Assembly (NCBI RefSeq): GCF_001955535.1 | Contig: NZ_MPVN01000001.1 | Coordinates: 1,488,001-1,552,000 of the forward strand | Direction of reading: 5' to 3' | Origin: Paenibacillus sp. FSL H7-0326 | GTDB lineage: Bacteria; Bacillota; Bacilli; Paenibacillales; Paenibacillaceae | DNA: 64,000 nucleotides | Shown here: positions 50,658 through 58,768 of the stretch, piece by piece | Layout of the letters: every line of letters begins with the position of its first letter | Position numbering within the stretch: the first letter of the stretch is position 1 | Program-made: the position numbers and the translations under genes | Notes under the pieces: model-generated | Seen by the model: only the letters and a program-made list of their open reading frames with translations | Told to the model about the DNA's origin: nothing | Databases searched by the model: none

Positions 50658-52398
50658 GTTACCTATTGCGGAATGGATTGATGCCATTGTTGATTGGCTG
50701 AATGTATCCATTGCCGGATTCTTCCGTCTCATTTCAACCGTGATTGAGAGCGTCGTTGGATTTTTCTCAGGGCTGTTTATGCTTCCACACCCTATTCTTT
50801 TTATCATCATCATAGGAGTCATTGCTTACTTGCTAGGTAAATGGAAGCTCGCCCTGTTTACAGTACTCGGCTTCCTGCTTATTTATAACTTGGGATACTG
50901 GCCTCAGTCCATGGATACACTTGGGCTTGTTGTCACCTCGGGTATTATATCTATTGTAATCGGTGTACCCCTTGGGATTTTGTCTGCATACAGCCGTTCT
51001 ATAGAGCGTATCGTCACACCGATTCTTGACCTGATGCAGACGATGCCTGCCTTTGTATACCTGCTTCCGGCAGTAACCTTCTTCAGTCTAGGCGTTGTAC
51101 CGGGTGTTATTGCTTCTGTTATCTTCTCTATACCGCCTACCATTCGGATGACCCATCTCGGGATTCGTCAGGTATCAAAAGAGCTGGTTGAGGCTGCAGA
51201 TGCATTCGGATCTACATCTAGCCAGAAGCTGTTCAAGGTACAGCTCCCGCTTGCCATGCCTACGCTGATGAGCGGTGTGAACCAGACCATTATGCTGTCA
51301 CTGTCCATGGTCGTTATTGCTTCCATGATCGGTGCGCAAGGGATTGGTGCAGAAGTATACCGTGCAGTAGGACAGCTTCAAATCGGTAAGGGCTTTGAGG
51401 CTGGACTTGTTGTCGTCGTTCTTGCTATTGTGCTTGACCGATTTACACAGAACCTCGTCGGCAAGCCGGGACAAAAGAAGAAGAGCCGCCTTACTTCCAA
51501 GCAGCGGATCTGGATCGGTTCGGCTGCAGCAGCTATTGTACTGATTGCAGGATTCTCTCAATATTTTGTGGGCGGATCGAATACAGGCGGAACTGCCGCC
51601 AGCGGCAGTGTTGGTGAAGAAGTAAATTATGAGATTATCGGAATTGACCCTGGTGCCGGCATTATGGCATCCACTAATAAAGCCATTGAAGATTATGAGC
51701 TGACCGATTGGACCCTTGTCGAAGGCTCTGGTTCCGCTATGACTGCCATGCTGGAGAGAGCAATCCAGAATGAACAGCCGATTATTATAACTGGCTGGAC
51801 ACCTCACTGGATGTTTAATAAATATGATCTGAAGTACTTGGAAGATCCGAAGAAGTCTTACGGTGAAGCCGAAGAAATTCATACTGTTGCACGTAAAGGT
51901 CTTCAAGAAGACCATCCGACCGCCTATGAGTTTCTGGATCGGTTCCAATGGACTCCTGAGGATATGGGTGAAATCATGATTGCCATTCAAGATGGTGCTT
52001 CTGCGGAGGAGGCTGCAGCGGAATGGGCTGAAGCTCATCCAGATAAAGTAGACGAATGGATCAGCGGGCTATCACCGGTCAGCGGTGATTCCATCAAGCT
52101 CAGTTATGTAGCTTGGGATTCTGAAATTGCGAGTACCAACCTCGCCGATTACATTCTGTCCGAGAAGCTCGGATATAATGTCACTTCACTTCAGGTGGAA
52201 ATGGGACCCATGTGGCAGGGTGTAGCCAGCGGAGATGTAGATGCATCCCTTGCCGCTTGGCTGCCGGTAACATCCGCTGCTTATGTGGAGAAATACAAGG
52301 ATCAAATTGATGATCTGGGTGTCAACCTGGAAGGTGCCAAGACAGGTCTTACCGTACCTGCTTACATGGATATCGATTCCATCGAAGATTTGAAGTAG
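50650..52398 (+). CDS. Betaine ABC transporter permease fused to its binding domain (OpuABC type)
   Basis: 582 residues: a ProW-type permease (about 1-290, with VEAADAFGSTSSQKLFKVQLPLAMPTL as the coupling loop), a transmembrane anchor (about 300-320) and an extracellular OpuAC-type binding domain. In the latter the lobe with IGIDPGAGIMASTNKAIEDY and ITGWTPHWMFNKYDLKYLED comes first and the lobe with SYVAWDSEIASTNLADYI and AAWLPVTSAAYVEKY comes last, ending with YMDIDSIEDLK. That is the reverse of stand-alone OpuAC. ATG at 50650. With OpuAA it imports glycine betaine under osmotic stress. Confidence 0.94.
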   Translation: MPKLPIAEWIDAIVDWLNVSIAGFFRLISTVIESVVGFFSGLFMLPHPILFIIIIGVIAYLLGKWKLALFTVLGFLLIYNLGYWPQSMDTLGLVVTSGIISIVIGVPLGILSAYSRSIERIVTPILDLMQTMPAFVYLLPAVTFFSLGVVPGVIASVIFSIPPTIRMTHLGIRQVSKELVEAADAFGSTSSQKLFKVQLPLAMPTLMSGVNQTIMLSLSMVVIASMIGAQGIGAEVYRAVGQLQIGKGFEAGLVVVVLAIVLDRFTQNLVGKPGQKKKSRLTSKQRIWIGSAAAAIVLIAGFSQYFVGGSNTGGTAASGSVGEEVNYEIIGIDPGAGIMASTNKAIEDYELTDWTLVEGSGSAMTAMLERAIQNEQPIIITGWTPHWMFNKYDLKYLEDPKKSYGEAEEIHTVARKGLQEDHPTAYEFLDRFQWTPEDMGEIMIAIQDGASAEEAAAEWAEAHPDKVDEWISGLSPVSGDSIKLSYVAWDSEIASTNLADYILSEKLGYNVTSLQVEMGPMWQGVASGDVDASLAAWLPVTSAAYVEKYKDQIDDLGVNLEGAKTGLTVPAYMDIDSIEDLK

Positions 52399-52409
52399 GC
52401 TAACAGCAT

Positions 52410-52453
52410 AAAGCCGCAGTGAACTAGGTCTTCCTAGATCACTGCGGCTTTTT
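52410..52453 (+). terminator. Terminator of the betaine transporter operon
   Basis: AAGCCGCAGTGA/TCACTGCGGCTT with inner CTAGG/CCTAG, then five T. Confidence 0.92.
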
Positions 52454-52541
52454 CTATCGATGTCCAGCTGGAGCAAGATTACATATTTATATATAGTCCC
52501 TTGTTTGCTGCTTGCGTAGACATTCGCCATCCTGCTATTTG

Positions 52542-52829
52542 CTACTCGTTCTCACCAGAGCCAGAGCCACTTCTGGCACTTCTTGTCTGCTTCACCACCT
52601 GGTGTCCGTATACCGAAAATGCGCCTGCAAGAATACCTTGTATGACAGAATCAGGCGAAAGACCGAGTATCCATACACTCAAACCGACGGCTACGACGAC
52701 AACGACATACACAATCGTCCAATCTGGAAAGGATGGTGTTGACTTCAGAATATATCCTACCACCCAGCATGCCGCCACGACGCCGACAAGTCTCGGGTCA
52801 ATCAATTCCCATATTGCGCTCCATTCCAC
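52542..52829 (-). CDS. Small holin-like membrane protein (95 aa)
   Basis: Starting at GTG 52829 (MEWSAIWELIDPRLVGVVAA) with an AGGGGGCGG ribosome binding site, the protein has three hydrophobic helices (about 15-35, 40-60, 62-80) and a polar tail KQTRSARSGSGSGENE. This resembles the phage holin_5_2 type, which is common outside prophages in Firmicutes. No endolysin or phage gene is adjacent, so a true lysis role is unlikely to be inferable. An upstream in-frame ATG at 52883 lacks a ribosome binding site. Confidence 0.7.
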   Translation of the reverse strand: MEWSAIWELIDPRLVGVVAACWVVGYILKSTPSFPDWTIVYVVVVVAVGLSVWILGLSPDSVIQGILAGAFSVYGHQVVKQTRSARSGSGSGENE

Positions 52830-52984
52830 TAAGGGCCGCCCCCTATCTCGCTGAAGGATATGAATCAATGAAATAACACTCAAGGATTCCTCTACTCGTT
52901 ATATATGCAAATGGATAGAAAATAAGTACATGCTGTATCAGGGAACCCTTACGGGACGATTATTAGTGAATATAAACAAGAAGA

Positions 52985-53015
52985 AAGCCCCCTTCCTTTG
53001 ATAAAGGAAAGAGGC
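52985..53015 (-). terminator. Terminator after the ring-cleaving dioxygenase gene
   Basis: TTCCTTT/AAAGGAA with flanking GCC/GGC; T-rich on the minus strand (GGCTTTCTTC). Confidence 0.7.
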
Positions 53016-53065
53016 ATCTATAGAAAGGCATCATTATTTATATAGCTAGTATCCGTTAACGATCG

Positions 53066-54052
53066 TTACTCATATTCCTTGTCAATTACACGGTCGCTTC
53101 GCATCGTGTTAATCGGACGTACATCTTGCTCAATTTGTTCACGGTGCGGCTCAAGGAATGGTGGCAAGGACAGCTTCTCTCCCAATGTCTCGTAAGGTTC
53201 ATCTCCCATGAAGCCAGGACCGTCTGTTGCAAATTCAAATAGAATCTGCGGTGTTACTCTTGCATATAACGATTCGAAGAAATGCCGATCCACATAACCT
53301 GAGGTTGTAAATCCAAAGCTCGACATCCGCTCAATCCATTCTTCAAGCACGGCACGGTTCTCTACGCGGAATGCAGCATGATGAACGGTTCCGTACCCTT
53401 GGCGTGCGGGCGGAAGTATCGTATTATGTTCAACGACAACCTGTGCTCCGTTGCCTCCTTCACCCACCTCGAATAAATGTAGTGAGCCTTCAGCAGCAAT
53501 TTCCTTGAATAAGAGTACCCGCTCCATCAATTCTTTAATGTAATCGAACTGGGCATGACGAATATAGATCGGTCCGAGACCCGTAATGGCATACTCAAGA
53601 GGAATGGGTCCATTCTGCCAAGGTGTTCCCGATGCCACTCCCTTATTATACTCATCCGAAATCAGCTGGTACTGCTGATCATCAAAATCAACAAAAGACA
53701 ATGTTTTCTTACCGAATTGTTCTTTCACCCCGGTATGCTTGACACCAAGGCGGTCAAACCGCTTGACCCAATAATCAATCGCTGCATCGCTCGGCACCCG
53801 GAATGAAGACTTGTAAATTTCATCATTACCATGCTTGCCTTGCGGAATGCCGGGAAAATCGAAGAATGTCATGTCCGTTCCCGCACTCCCCTTGTCATCT
53901 GCGAAGAACAAATGATAGGTCTGGATATCGTCCTGGTTAACCGTCTTCTTGACGAGACGCATGCCGAGAACATAAGTGAAGAACTCATAGTTCTTCTCCG
54001 CATTGCTGGTGATTGCCGTTACGTGATGGATTCCTTTTAAATGATTCATCAT
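53066..54052 (-). CDS. Ring-cleaving dioxygenase, MhqO/MhqE type (glyoxalase superfamily)
   Basis: 328 residues with two vicinal-oxygen-chelate modules. Metal-ligand positions are visible in HHVTAITSN near the N-terminus, the second-module HHAAFRVENRAVLEEW and the Glu in QILFEFATDGPGF. MhqO-type enzymes detoxify hydroquinones and are induced by quinones in Bacillus. ATG at 54052, immediately followed by a second ATG at 54049; AAGGAG lies upstream. The promoter has a dyad on its -10 element. Monocistronic with a 140-nt leader. Confidence 0.9.
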   Translation of the reverse strand: MMNHLKGIHHVTAITSNAEKNYEFFTYVLGMRLVKKTVNQDDIQTYHLFFADDKGSAGTDMTFFDFPGIPQGKHGNDEIYKSSFRVPSDAAIDYWVKRFDRLGVKHTGVKEQFGKKTLSFVDFDDQQYQLISDEYNKGVASGTPWQNGPIPLEYAITGLGPIYIRHAQFDYIKELMERVLLFKEIAAEGSLHLFEVGEGGNGAQVVVEHNTILPPARQGYGTVHHAAFRVENRAVLEEWIERMSSFGFTTSGYVDRHFFESLYARVTPQILFEFATDGPGFMGDEPYETLGEKLSLPPFLEPHREQIEQDVRPINTMRSDRVIDKEYE

Positions 54053-54196
54053 GTCATCTCCTTAGTTAAATATGTTAAACAGGGATCAAATTCCTCACTC
54101 AATAAATGAGATTTTTGAAAATAATCTAAATAAAGTATTTTAAAATTAAGATAATTTCTTATGAAGCAAGGTTTTGTTTCTCTGCTACTATGTTTA

Positions 54197-54227
54197 TTAG
54201 TTTATAACTAAACTGATATGTTGTCAA
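54197..54227 (-). promoter_or_regulatory. Promoter and overlapping operator of the dioxygenase gene
   Basis: Minus strand TTGACA (54222-54227), 17 bp spacer, TAAACT (54199-54204). The perfect 6-3-6 dyad TTAGTT-ATA-AACTAA (54197-54211) covers the -10 element, as expected for repression by a MarR/DUF24 quinone sensor such as YodB/MhqR types. Confidence 0.65.
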
Positions 54228-54274
54228 GCCCATTATGGCAAAACCAATCGCACAGCATACAGCAGTTTCTCCTG

Positions 54275-54898
54275 CTACAGCAAGCCGTTCGGCTGAACCG
54301 GATAGAGCTTACCCTGAATAGCAAAGGACACACGCCCTGTCTCCTCGGAAACGACCAGTACAAGACAGTCCGTTCGTTCGGTCAGTCCAATGGCCGCGCG
54401 ATGACGTGTGCCCAGCATCTCCTCGCCTTCATAAAACTGTGCGGTAGGATAAATATTGCCTGCGGAGAGAATCACATTCTTATCCACAACCACCCCGCCG
54501 TCATGCAGTGGATTCCCCGGGTAAAATATAGACTCCATCAGTGAGAAGGAAAGAATCGCATTGATCGGAATGCCAGAATGGACAAACGGTTTGATCTCGT
54601 CCTTTCTTCGAATGGCAATGAGCGCTCCATGTCTTCGCTCTGATAAATGCTGCACAGTTGTTGCCAGCGTCGCATAATGATCAGTAAACGGCTCAAGATA
54701 AGTTCGTAAGTAGTAAGAGGCAGCAATGGTATGAATAGCCCGGAACTGCTGGTTCATCTGCTCGAATTGATTCAGAATACAGCACTGATTCTCCTCTATG
54801 GTGCCAAGCACACGATGGATGCCATCCATCAGCAGATGCAGCTGATTATTTAATTGATTTTTCATCGCTTCTGGCAGTGCCGGTTCGAGTGTATCCAT
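54275..54898 (-). CDS. cdaS: Diadenylate cyclase CdaS (sporulation type, YojJ-like)
   Basis: 207 residues. An N-terminal helical region (about 1-65, autoinhibitory in CdaS) precedes the DAC domain with the active-site motifs DGGVVV (133-138) and GTRHRAAIG (163-171). It converts two ATP to c-di-AMP. Absence of membrane helices (as in CdaA) or a DNA-binding HhH domain (as in DisA) identifies the CdaS type, which in Bacillus is made during sporulation. ATG at 54898; the ribosome binding site is weak (GGAG 13 bp upstream). Monocistronic. Confidence 0.93.
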   Translation of the reverse strand: MDTLEPALPEAMKNQLNNQLHLLMDGIHRVLGTIEENQCCILNQFEQMNQQFRAIHTIAASYYLRTYLEPFTDHYATLATTVQHLSERRHGALIAIRRKDEIKPFVHSGIPINAILSFSLMESIFYPGNPLHDGGVVVDKNVILSAGNIYPTAQFYEGEEMLGTRHRAAIGLTERTDCLVLVVSEETGRVSFAIQGKLYPVQPNGLL

Positions 54899-54985
54899 TA
54901 TTGCTTCATGGCTCCTTCATTAGATATATTTGTCCCTAATAGATTTCCCCGTGTAACTGTGAAGTTATTCAGGTGAGAATATTAG

Positions 54986-55028
54986 AAATGCCTGCGCATC
55001 AGGAGTATGTCCTGTATCGCAGGCATTT
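54986..55028 (-). terminator. Terminator after the YdhK-like gene
   Basis: AAATGCCTGCG/CGCAGGCATTT, 11-bp stem, followed by TTTC on the minus strand. Confidence 0.75.
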
Positions 55029-55054
55029 GTCGGAACATCATTAAACCGGTAAAT

Positions 55055-55612
55055 TTACATTGCAGCCAGTTCTTCTTCCGTGACCCATTTATGGTTTGTG
55101 ACAGGCTCACCGCCCGTAGTTGGAGTAAAATCAACCATATATACGGTGGTTTGCTTAGCCGTATCGATCGTGGCCTCTGCCCCTTTCATCCCTTCCATAT
55201 GATCGGCGAGCAGCACGACCTCGCTGCCTGGTGTAAACGGTTCGCTGCCCGCATCCTGGATTTCTTCATGGATGACCCACTTATGATCCGTTACTTGCTC
55301 TCCACCGTTAACAGGTGTATATGAAACCGTATAAACGGTCGTGTCAAACGCTCCGGTTATGGTAGCTTCTGCTCCCTTCATGCCTGACATGTGGTCTGTA
55401 GTGATCTGTGCCGTTTCCCCTACTTTATATTTCGGATTTGACGCTTCCTTTAAACCTTCAGGAACGTCACCTGACGAAGAATGATTCATGGCCGAATGAT
55501 CTTGGTGCGCCGCTGTGTCTGCAGCATCGTTTGAATTGCTGTCGCCAGTATTGCCGCATCCGCTCATGATGAGCATGGCTGTAATTCCGATTAGTGCCAG
55601 TTGTTTTTTCAT
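55055..55612 (-). CDS. YdhK-family lipoprotein with two DUF1541 repeats
   Basis: 185 residues: signal peptide with lipobox MLIMSGCGNT, a His/Ser/Asn/Asp-rich linker (HQDHSAMNHSSS) and two copies of DUF1541, each with the pattern ADHMxGMKGAEATI followed by TVYxVxxTPxxGGEPVTNHKWV. Met and His richness suggests metal binding. The CsoR-like operator in its promoter points to copper response. ATG at 55612 with GAGGTGA upstream. Role is inference from the operator and composition. Confidence 0.9.
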   Translation of the reverse strand: MKKQLALIGITAMLIMSGCGNTGDSNSNDAADTAAHQDHSAMNHSSSGDVPEGLKEASNPKYKVGETAQITTDHMSGMKGAEATITGAFDTTVYTVSYTPVNGGEQVTDHKWVIHEEIQDAGSEPFTPGSEVVLLADHMEGMKGAEATIDTAKQTTVYMVDFTPTTGGEPVTNHKWVTEEELAAM

Positions 55613-55648
55613 ATTTCATTCACCTCGTCTAATGTCTTTGATGCATTT

Positions 55649-55677
55649 ATAATATACCCTATAGGGGTATAATTCAA
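55649..55677 (-). promoter_or_regulatory. CsoR-like operator embedded in the ydhK promoter
   Basis: Minus strand TTGAAT (55672-55677), 17 bp spacer, TATTAT (55649-55654). The spacer is TATACCCCTATAGGGTA, which contains the dyad ATACCCTATAGGGGTAT typical of CsoR copper-sensor sites. Confidence 0.75.
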
Positions 55678-55744
55678 ACATTATATTATCCTTGCTTATT
55701 TTGCCTGGGGTCAGATCGTACAACCTGTACTACATATGCCCGCT

Positions 55745-55786
55745 AAAAATAAAACAGCCTTTCGTTCCAAAGGAACAAAGGCTGTT
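55745..55786 (-). terminator. Terminator after the DUF6081-like gene
   Basis: AACAGCCTTT/AAAGGCTGTT with inner TTCC/GGAA pairing; TTTTATTTTTA on the minus strand. Confidence 0.85.
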
Positions 55787-55816
55787 AAAGAGGTTACGAT
55801 ATGGAACTCACGCTGT

Positions 55817-56548
55817 CTATTCCTTAATCGTTACGGTCACTGGAGAATACTCGGCGATAACAGTCTGTCCATGAACAGATACGCTGCCTTCCGGAGACAA
55901 ATCCTTCTCTGTCATAATGCCGAGCGCAATCGTAAATTTGTTCATTTTGACCGGAATGCCCGTTTCGCGGCGAACCTCGTGACCATTGACCAGGAATACA
56001 GCTTCATCATTAGCACGGTTATACGTAATGGTATACGTGTTGAACTCTTGAGGCTTAAAGTGAGCGTCATCCTCTTTAAAAATGCTGAAGTAACGGGTCT
56101 TGTCCGATTCAGGCACCTTCACGCCCGGGAACGGAAGAATCGCATATACACTGCAGAACTGCTCATTGTTCGCAAAAAAGTCGAGTGCTGCACCAGTGCT
56201 GAAATCGAGCAGATTCAAGGATACATAGCCATCATAAAAGTCTCCCGGAACCGTTCCTCTTGTACGCGCACGAATCTGCAGCTCAAATGTGACTTCACCG
56301 GATTCCGGCACTTCAACTTCCTCAGCAGAATAATACATATGCTTCGCATTATCGAGGATCTGAACCTGGTCATGCTGGCGGCTCAGTGGTGCCCGTACAT
56401 ATAATATTCCGTTCCGTACGATGACCACCGCATCCGGCTCCCTGTACTCCCAGAACGTTCCGTCCGGAAGGGCGAATCCTCCAATCTTCCACACTTTACC
56501 TTCATCTAAAATGGAGTGAAAATCTCCAAAAACGCGCTGCTGCTCCAT
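55817..56548 (-). CDS. DUF6081-like beta-sandwich protein
   Basis: 243 residues, no signal peptide or membrane segment. Sequence such as VWKIGGFALPDGTFWEYREPDAVVIV, NAKHMYYSAEEVEVPESGEVTF, DFYDGYVSLNLLDFSTGAALDFF and NTYTITYNRANDEAVFLVNG reads as a jelly-roll, lectin/glucanase-like fold and resembles the DUF6081 family. I see no obvious catalytic pair. ATG at 56548 with GAAGGATC upstream. Function unknown; assignment to DUF6081 is from memory of the family pattern. Confidence 0.65.
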   Translation of the reverse strand: MEQQRVFGDFHSILDEGKVWKIGGFALPDGTFWEYREPDAVVIVRNGILYVRAPLSRQHDQVQILDNAKHMYYSAEEVEVPESGEVTFELQIRARTRGTVPGDFYDGYVSLNLLDFSTGAALDFFANNEQFCSVYAILPFPGVKVPESDKTRYFSIFKEDDAHFKPQEFNTYTITYNRANDEAVFLVNGHEVRRETGIPVKMNKFTIALGIMTEKDLSPEGSVSVHGQTVIAEYSPVTVTIKE

Positions 56549-56663
56549 TGATTGATCCTTCTTTCTATATATCTGAATTGGGTCTCAAATGCCCATACCC
56601 TTCTAGTATAAAGGATTATCGAGATTAATTCCTGCCCAATACACGAATGCATTCTAACCCTCT

Positions 56664-58487
56664 TTATTTTTTCAGATGATAAGGAACCGTTGCAACAACG
56701 ACATTCTTCCGATACAGCAGATAAGTGCGGATCATGAGACTCGATTGATTGTGCAGCGCATGCTGCCATCCTTTTTTCGGAATAAATTGCGGTATAATAA
56801 CAGTGACCTCGTAGTTTGTTTCTTTTGCCTTGTGCTGAATGATATCAATAAACTTCGAGAGCGGATTGATAATACTTCGATATGGAGAGTACAGTGTAAC
56901 CAGCCGAATGTCAGGCTGCCACTCCTTCCACTTTTTCTCAAACGCCGCCTCATCTTCTCTGTCAAACGATACATACACAGCAATAATCTGATGAGCTGAC
57001 AATGCCTTGGCATAATTAAGCGAATTCTCTACGACATGGGTAATGCCTGCAACTGGCAGAATAATGACATTCCCTTCCACGTGCATAGCGGGCTCACAGG
57101 TAGACAGTCTCAGCTGCTCTGCAGTCACATCATAGTGCTTCCGGATTTGATAAAATATAAACAGCATGACCGGCAAAAAGATCAGAACAGGCCATACCTG
57201 AGAAAATTTCGTCATAAAGAATACCAGCACTACGACAAAACTGATGAGAGCACCAATGGTGTTGATCGTCAGCTTGCCTCCCCAGCCCGGCGGCTTCTCC
57301 CGGATCCATTTGACCATCATGCCGGTCTGAGACAAGGTGAAGGGAATGAATACACCAACAGCATAGAGCGGGATGAGCCCCTCTGTATTTGCCCCAAATA
57401 CGATAATTAATACGATAGACAGCAGTCCAAGGATAATGATACCGTTCGAATACCCTAATCGATCTCCCCTGACGGTAAACATCCGGGGAATAAATTTGTC
57501 CTTTGCCAAATTGACCGCAAGCAGCGGAAACGCGGAATAGCCGGTGTTGGCCGCCAATATCAAAATTAAAGCCGTCGTTCCCTGAATGAAGTAATAGATC
57601 AGATTACGCCCGAAGGTATGCTCCGCAATCTGGGACACCACCGTTACCTCTGCCAAGGGACGAATGCCGTAATAATAAGCAAGAATTATAATTCCCGAGA
57701 ACAGAATAGCCAGCAGCGTTCCCATTGCCATTAGGGTCTTGGCCGCATTAGAGGGTGCCGGATCTTTGAAATTCGGTATCGCGTTCGAAATTGCTTCAAC
57801 CCCGGTCAATGCAGAACATCCTGATGAGAACGCCCTTAGCAGCAAGAACAAGCTGATCCCCGCTACAGGGGTTCCGATTGGCGTATGCAGCTCAGGTGAG
57901 ACTTTTCCGGTTACGATGTTAAACAACCCAACCCCAATCAGAATGAAGAGGGCGATGACAAACAGGTACACCGGATAAGCAAGCACGGAGGCTGATTCTG
58001 TAACACCTCTCAAATTCAGCACGGTCAAGATCAGGACGAACAGCACGGCGATCCATACTTTATAAGCATGCAGCGCCGGGACAGCAGAGGTGATCGCATC
58101 CGTACCTGCTGACACACTTACCGCGACAGTCAAGATGTAATCAACAAGCAGCGATCCGCCCGCAATAAGACCGGGATACGTGCCCAGATTGCTCTTGGAC
58201 ACGACATAAGCCCCGCCGCCGTGCGGATAAGCAAAAATAATCTGACGATACGACAAAATAAGTGCAGCGAGCAGAATCAAGACCCCTACCGCAATCGGGA
58301 TGGAATACCAGAAAGCCAGCGTACTGACGGTAACGAGAACTAATAAGATCTGCTCCGGGCCGTAAGCTACAGAAGATAACGCATCAGAGGACAATATGGC
58401 GAGAGCCTTCTTCTTATTGAGCTTCTGCTCTCCGGCTTCATGCGATTTCAATGGACGACCGATTAATATCCGTTTCAAGTTATACAA
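56664..58487 (-). CDS. kimA: KimA (YdaO) potassium importer
   Basis: 607 residues, the same length as Bacillus KimA and strongly similar throughout: KRILIGRPLKSHEAGEQKL, SSDALSSVAYGPEQILL, SYRQIIFAYPHGGGAYVVSK, GCSALTGVEAISNAIP and the cytoplasmic C-terminus NQSSLMIRTYLLYRKNVVVATVPYHLKK. Twelve transmembrane helices of the APC fold are followed by a USP-like cytoplasmic domain (about 455-607) that binds c-di-AMP. It is a proton-coupled high-affinity potassium importer inhibited by c-di-AMP. TTG at 58487. Unusually, the 280-bp upstream region has no ydaO-type riboswitch. Confidence 0.95.
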   Translation of the reverse strand: MYNLKRILIGRPLKSHEAGEQKLNKKKALAILSSDALSSVAYGPEQILLVLVTVSTLAFWYSIPIAVGVLILLAALILSYRQIIFAYPHGGGAYVVSKSNLGTYPGLIAGGSLLVDYILTVAVSVSAGTDAITSAVPALHAYKVWIAVLFVLILTVLNLRGVTESASVLAYPVYLFVIALFILIGVGLFNIVTGKVSPELHTPIGTPVAGISLFLLLRAFSSGCSALTGVEAISNAIPNFKDPAPSNAAKTLMAMGTLLAILFSGIIILAYYYGIRPLAEVTVVSQIAEHTFGRNLIYYFIQGTTALILILAANTGYSAFPLLAVNLAKDKFIPRMFTVRGDRLGYSNGIIILGLLSIVLIIVFGANTEGLIPLYAVGVFIPFTLSQTGMMVKWIREKPPGWGGKLTINTIGALISFVVVLVFFMTKFSQVWPVLIFLPVMLFIFYQIRKHYDVTAEQLRLSTCEPAMHVEGNVIILPVAGITHVVENSLNYAKALSAHQIIAVYVSFDREDEAAFEKKWKEWQPDIRLVTLYSPYRSIINPLSKFIDIIQHKAKETNYEVTVIIPQFIPKKGWQHALHNQSSLMIRTYLLYRKNVVVATVPYHLKK

Positions 58488-58713
58488 TGGTGTTCACCGC
58501 CATTTTTATGTAATAGATTGCCCAGCAGTTTGCGAATTCATAAATGATATTCGCTTGATAAGAATAAATCCTCCGTGCAATCGCTGTAAAATTCAATTCT
58601 CTCAACTTAATGCCGTATAGATTCATTTATGACCAATGACGGCGATGAAAGCGTTATGAATCAGCTCTATTTAATGAAATCTCACACTCACTACCTTATG
58701 CATATAATTACAT

Positions 58714-58763
58714 AAAAAAGAGGCTTCTACGGAAAGTCATACCCTTCCACATAGAAACCTCTC
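58714..58763 (-). terminator. Terminator of the HyuA-like operon
   Basis: AGAGGCTTCTA with TAGAAACCTCT; six T on the minus strand. Confidence 0.85.
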
Positions 58764-58768
58764 TTATC

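Noticed and set aside
52542..52829. Holin-like gene as a sign of a prophage
   Set aside because: No endolysin, tail, integrase or attachment site nearby; such small membrane proteins occur alone in many Firmicute chromosomes.
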